From: Sedimentisphaerales bacterium
GTDB lineage: Bacteria; Planctomycetota; Phycisphaerae; Sedimentisphaerales; SG8-4
Assembly: GCA_016932895.1 (NCBI GenBank)
Contig: JAFGCA010000113.1
Span: 1 to 10,407 of the forward strand
Length of the DNA: 10,407 nucleotides
Direction of reading: 5' to 3'
Below are positions 7,301 through 10,407 of the stretch, piece by piece. Position 1 is the first letter of the stretch. Each line of letters starts with the position of its first letter. Both the position numbers and the translations under genes were made by a program. The notes beneath the pieces were generated by a model that was given only the letters and a program-made list of their open reading frames with translations, searched no databases and was not told the DNA's origin.

Positions 7301-10300
7301 AAAACGGAATCGCGAACTGTCACGGAGGGATGGTCGAGATTGAGAACGCGCGTATCCGTTCCGTACCACGTCACGTTGTCGATCGTGACGCGGGCGTGTT
7401 GCACGTCGACCGATTCCCCCTGCACGTCGCCGAATTCCATATCGACATAGCCCAGGACATTTTCCTCCAGGGTGCCGTCGAACAGGACTCCGTCCCAGTG
7501 GGCCACGCTGCCGGGCGGTCGCGTGAGGCGAATCCTCTGGTATGGCCGGCCTTCTGCCACCAGGCGTCCCCCCGGCTGAACCGCAATCCCCGTATCGGCT
7601 TCGAGGAACAGACTGACGCCCGGCTCCAGCGTCAAGGTCACGCCGTCGCCGACGACAATGCCTGCGGTGGCATGCCACGGGCCGGATGCGGCATCCAGGG
7701 TCACGTCGCCAAGGATCGTTCCGCGGATCTCGGTGACATCGCCGTCGTCGTACAGGATGTCGATGTGCGTCTGCTCGATCCGCCGGCCCGTTCCGTCCGG
7801 CCCGTCGAACGCTTCCACCATCAGCCGATTGACGCCGGGCTGTAGATCCACCGTCGTCTGCCCCAGCGACCAGGCGCCGCCGCGGGCCGACCACTGCGCC
7901 GGTTGACCGTTGACGAGCACGGAACGCGTCCGTATCGCGTCGGCCGTACCGGAGACCTCCGCGCCGCTCACAAACGGAGCCAGCGTCGCAGAGTATTCGT
8001 CCAACACAGGAAGATCACTCGTAGCCGTGATCCCGGTCGGAATCACCGAGAGCACGTACGCCCTCCGCGCCTCGGCGAAATCCGTGATCGCCTCGATTCT
8101 CTGCTGCGGGACCCACCCGCCCAGCAGGTACTCCACCAACGGCCCAAAGGTCGCCGGGGCATACACGGTTTCGCAAAGCTCCTTCAACTGCGCGTAATAC
8201 CGGGGGACAAACTTCGGATGAGTAATCAATCGCCTCACGGCCGGAAGACCGTTGAGGTTGCCGTCGAGCCAGATGGAGGTAGTCGGGTCCGGCCAGTTCA
8301 ATATGTTGTCGAGATCGTACGGCAGCAGAATGAAACGCGGGTCCTCCATCGGCCGGTACATGCAGTAATCGTCGCCGCGACCGTTGCTCAGGTTGGTCTC
8401 CTTGTTCGTCAGCAGCGTCTGGAACGCGATCCAGCGCAGCCACTGATCGACGTTGACAACCTCCTGCACATCCTGCACGTAGGTTTCGTCGGGCCCCTCG
8501 TTCAACACGTACGTCAGATTGATCAGATCGGACCAGTCGTTCAACGCCGCGTTGCTGTTTTTGGCATAGTAGTCTTCCTCGGCATACGCGTTGGGGTCGT
8601 CACCCAGATAGCGCAGATCGCTGTGCCAGCCCCGGCTCACGCAGCGGTACACATTGCCCTCGCCGTCGTTCGGAAGATGCCGGCTCGCCCAATCGCCGTC
8701 GTAAACCTCCAGGCGCGCGTAGGACCCGTACATCCGCGTCGGGTCATCGAGAGCGAGGTTCTCCCCGTTGACGCGCACCTGCACCCTCGCGGCGTCCACT
8801 GCCGGCAGTCCCGCCATCCGGAACAACGCATTGCCCAGCACTTGCAGATACGTGTATTTGCTGTTGATATTGACGGCCGCGACACCCTTGCACGGGCGGT
8901 CGTGCCGGAAGTTGATGCGGTAGTTGTTCGGCGGCCTTGCGCGCGAGCCTTTGCCCCGGTTCCGCACGCCGACGTTGTAGCGCAGCGTGACGTCCGCCCC
9001 GTCGACGTAAACGACGGTGCCGTTCATCTGGGAGCGCGAGTAGCCGTCGTAGCTCTGTGTCCCGAGGTACGCCAGGCGGCCCCGCTCCATCTCGGTCAGG
9101 ATGATGTAGTACAGAGGCTCGCCCCCGATCGTCCAATACGTCCCGGGATCGAAGGCCGCGTCCACCCGGTAGAGTGCGTTGGTGACCTGCTCGGCGTTGC
9201 CATCCACCAGGCTCGGCGCCGGCCACGTTCTCGACCGACCGACCGCGTCGCGCGCCTCGATGAAGAACTCCACGACCGTCCCGTCCTCGTGCGGCGGAAT
9301 CTCCGCACCGTAGACGCCGTCATCGGGCGCCCCGTCGCCGTGCGTCCCGTCGTCGAACATCATCAGCGTATCGTAGCCGTCGGGATCGTGCGCGGGGTAC
9401 ACGTCCCGGCCCATGTACGCGGACCAGTCCGCGCGATACCACAGCGTCACCGTCAAGGCTCCCGGCGACTCGTCTATAAGCCGCGCCGTGACCGCTACCG
9501 CGTCGGCGGGCCCGGGGACGACCGGCGCATGGCTCCCATCGACGATCAGCGGCGCCGTGTCGTCGGCGTGCGTGGAGTTGGGCGCGCCGGGCGTGCCCCC
9601 GTTCGGGTCGCTGGCGGTCCAGTTCTGGCCGTGCTCGTTGGGCAGCTCGGGATTGACCAGCTCCAGGGACTTGCCGCCCCCGTCGTGGTCGTCCCGCCAG
9701 ACCCAGCCGCGATGATTGTAATCTTCCGGCCCCAACTCCCGGACGGCCCACTCGCCCTCGTCGGCGTAGCGGATCGCATCGACCACCTCGTCCGAAGCGT
9801 CGCGCAGCTCGATGGTCTCGCCCGAATTTCGCAGACGTCCCGCCCAGCCCCCGACGACGTTCTTCACCCCGGGATGCAGCGAGGAGAACGCGCCCACGTC
9901 GGCGGCCACGACGAGGCGATCTCCGCCCGCCAAGACGACCTCCGGGAAGACAAAATCTACACCCTCGGTAAACCGCCAGCCCGACAGGTCGACCGGCACA
10001 GCGCCCGTGTTGGACAGCTCGATCCACTCTCCCCCAAGGTTCTCCGGCTCTAACGGCAGGTGGTACGGATGGTACATGATTTCGCTAATGACGATATCGC
10101 CCGGCGACGCATTGGCCCCGCCTGGCGTGGGCTTCTCGAACGCCTGCCAGTCGGCGCCGGCGTCAGGGTAGCGGCCGTAAGAGACGTCCGCCGTCTGCGG
10201 ACCGAACGTGATGCTGTCGAGCAGGACCTCCTGCGCGTCAAACAGGCCGATCGATTCGCCGTCGGCACCGAGCTTGAAGCTTGCATGTAACGGGCCTTCC

Positions 10301-10407
10301 TCGACCTCGCCGTCGGCCCAGATCAGCAGGTGGCCGCCGGCCGCAATTGTGGTTGCGATGGGCGATCCCGCGGGAACCTGCCACTTCGTCGGTTCGCTCG
10401 GGTCGTC
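4378..10407 (-). CDS. Giant lamin-tail/CotH kinase/beta-helix extracellular protein, 5' end outside window
   Basis: The frame is open to the right edge (2009 residues here, counted from 10407). The ATG at 10077 is internal, inside the lamin-tail motif ISEIMYHP, and the true start and any signal peptide lie beyond the window. Approximate domains: lamin-tail (LTD) 1-100; LTD 106-277 (GGEWIELSNTG); an Ig-like spacer; CotH-type kinase 427-789 with RNRGKGSR (482-489), NNYRINF and DLD (Asp698, Asp700, possible metal ligands); right-handed beta-helix 893-1279; Fn3-like 1286-1372; LTD 1374-1509; LTD 1518-1651; a jelly-roll domain 1657-1842 (WNAEVDFDDSGW, RYDDGFVAYLNG, NLLAVHGLN); LTD 1858-2009. CotH proteins of Bacillus phosphorylate spore-coat proteins. 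LTD/CotH mosaics are typical of planctomycetes and their substrates are unknown. It ends right after the last LTD, with no PEP-CTERM, LPXTG or visible membrane anchor. Probably a secreted or surface scaffold; kinase activity is inferred. Confidence 0.92.
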   Translation of the reverse strand, partial: DDPSEPTKWQVPAGSPIATTIAAGGHLLIWADGEVEEGPLHASFKLGADGESIGLFDAQEVLLDSITFGPQTADVSYGRYPDAGADWQAFEKPTPGGANASPGDIVISEIMYHPYHLPLEPENLGGEWIELSNTGAVPVDLSGWRFTEGVDFVFPEVVLAGGDRLVVAADVGAFSSLHPGVKNVVGGWAGRLRNSGETIELRDASDEVVDAIRYADEGEWAVRELGPEDYNHRGWVWRDDHDGGGKSLELVNPELPNEHGQNWTASDPNGGTPGAPNSTHADDTAPLIVDGSHAPVVPGPADAVAVTARLIDESPGALTVTLWYRADWSAYMGRDVYPAHDPDGYDTLMMFDDGTHGDGAPDDGVYGAEIPPHEDGTVVEFFIEARDAVGRSRTWPAPSLVDGNAEQVTNALYRVDAAFDPGTYWTIGGEPLYYIILTEMERGRLAYLGTQSYDGYSRSQMNGTVVYVDGADVTLRYNVGVRNRGKGSRARPPNNYRINFRHDRPCKGVAAVNINSKYTYLQVLGNALFRMAGLPAVDAARVQVRVNGENLALDDPTRMYGSYARLEVYDGDWASRHLPNDGEGNVYRCVSRGWHSDLRYLGDDPNAYAEEDYYAKNSNAALNDWSDLINLTYVLNEGPDETYVQDVQEVVNVDQWLRWIAFQTLLTNKETNLSNGRGDDYCMYRPMEDPRFILLPYDLDNILNWPDPTTSIWLDGNLNGLPAVRRLITHPKFVPRYYAQLKELCETVYAPATFGPLVEYLLGGWVPQQRIEAITDFAEARRAYVLSVIPTGITATSDLPVLDEYSATLAPFVSGAEVSGTADAIRTRSVLVNGQPAQWSARGGAWSLGQTTVDLQPGVNRLMVEAFDGPDGTGRRIEQTHIDILYDDGDVTEIRGTILGDVTLDAASGPWHATAGIVVGDGVTLTLEPGVSLFLEADTGIAVQPGGRLVAEGRPYQRIRLTRPPGSVAHWDGVLFDGTLEENVLGYVDMEFGDVQGESVDVQHARVTIDNVTWYGTDTRVLNLDHPSVTVRDSVFPSVGSTEPVHGVGLTGNEYLVFERCVFGSAVGYNDIIDFAGGQRPGPILQIYDCVFLGGGDDGPDLDGTDAHIEGCLFMGFHDGEGSSGTCNAIATGSGGGSAAEVYAVRNVFYDNDQAVLVKENSFVYAVNNTFVSTKTAVVSFGEPQRNPPRAPGRGAYLAGNIFWDKVATFGYFFQDPYPDYGPQELAVDRSILPASWHLLGAGNFDADPLFAGPADFALKAMSPARGAGFWGLDMGAFVAAGAAVSGEPPEVTWRTDAVLTVGGPGITDYRYSLNDPNGPWSEERPVEVPVELSGLQNGRAYTLYVRGKNSAGRWQETPTASRTWVVDVTHQRLMISEVLAVNETAFEHEGTFPDVIELYYDGPTSLNLSGMTLSDDAEEPGKYVFPAGTVMRPQEFLLVYADVNGVTSGLHAGFGLDGKGDEVYLFDGDGIVLDSIVFGAQLADLSVGRTGREDRWHLTVPTFGQANVAVPVGDPEQVRINEWLADGEVLFESDFIELYNRHFSPVDIGGFYLTDNATGDPGRHRICPLTFVPGNGFLVFRADGRDDAGHVNFALSLSGELIGLSAPDLRRIDAVIYGPQTPDVSRGRSPDGSDAYEYYVLPTPGLANPELAEMRVTTISIVGEDAAKRAIVPLSADSVGDRWNAEVDFDDSGWLGLSGAPGGVGYERSSGYEDLIGLDVEEQMYGRSASCYMRVPFSLDGATAESLSELHLGVRYDDGFVAYLNGVEVGRANVTGTPEWDSYAESGHEAGGGDFDVMLDLSDRMDVLRVGDNLLAVHGLNRSLTSGDFIISVALEGVVVEITGEDELPYLEQLLLLDGLRVTELMYHDSQGDDREYIELQNIGVETLDLTGVRFTGGVEFTFPPMQLASGRYVVVVADRAAFESAYGSNIPIAGQYGGRLSNGGEDVVLQLALPWEAAILRFGYDDSWYPATDGGGSSLTIEDPAAAAVTWNASGNWHPSVPSPGGP

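Noticed and set aside
7903..10053. Open frame of 716 codons on the plus strand
   Set aside because: It lies wholly antisense to the LTD/CotH gene, whose frame has clear domain motifs. The product is rich in Arg, Val, Pro and Ala with no recognisable fold, as expected for a GC-rich shadow.

Overview
The window looks like chromosome of a GC-rich, Gram-negative-type bacterium, most likely a planctomycete of the Phycisphaerae/Sedimentisphaerales kind. This is an inference from gene content: a GH95 fucosidase, a giant lamin-tail/CotH surface protein, and a secreted protein with tyrosine-rich repeats. No rRNA or other phylogenetic marker is present.

Layout. (1) 2-3004, plus strand: the 3' part of a gene for two GH95 alpha-L-fucosidase-type domains fused in one chain. 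Only the C-terminal third of the first domain is inside the window; the second is complete. (2) 3005-3541: a 537-bp gap with a good sigma70-like promoter directly after the GH95 stop, an inverted pair of a widespread REP-like repeat, and two possible RNA hairpins, the second pairing up a perfect anti-SD match. (3) 3542-4363, plus strand: a secreted protein of unknown function with three exact 19-residue YSPY repeats, a basic low-complexity linker and an unrecognised C-terminal domain. (4) 4378-10407, minus strand: one reading frame of 2009 residues, open past the right edge of the window. It encodes a mosaic extracellular protein with five lamin-tail domains, a CotH-type kinase domain, a right-handed beta-helix, an Fn3-like domain and a jelly-roll domain. 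It converges on the plus-strand gene with only 14 bp between the stops.

The three proteins probably all work outside the cytoplasm. The GH95 protein would strip terminal fucose from algal or host-type glycans, while the LTD/CotH protein looks like a surface or matrix scaffold with a possible protein-kinase activity. No direct pathway link between the genes can be shown from the sequence. I see no phage, transposase, CRISPR, tRNA or rRNA. The most unusual items are the tandem GH95 fusion, the periodic YSPY protein with its structured leader, and the CotH/beta-helix/multi-LTD mosaic.
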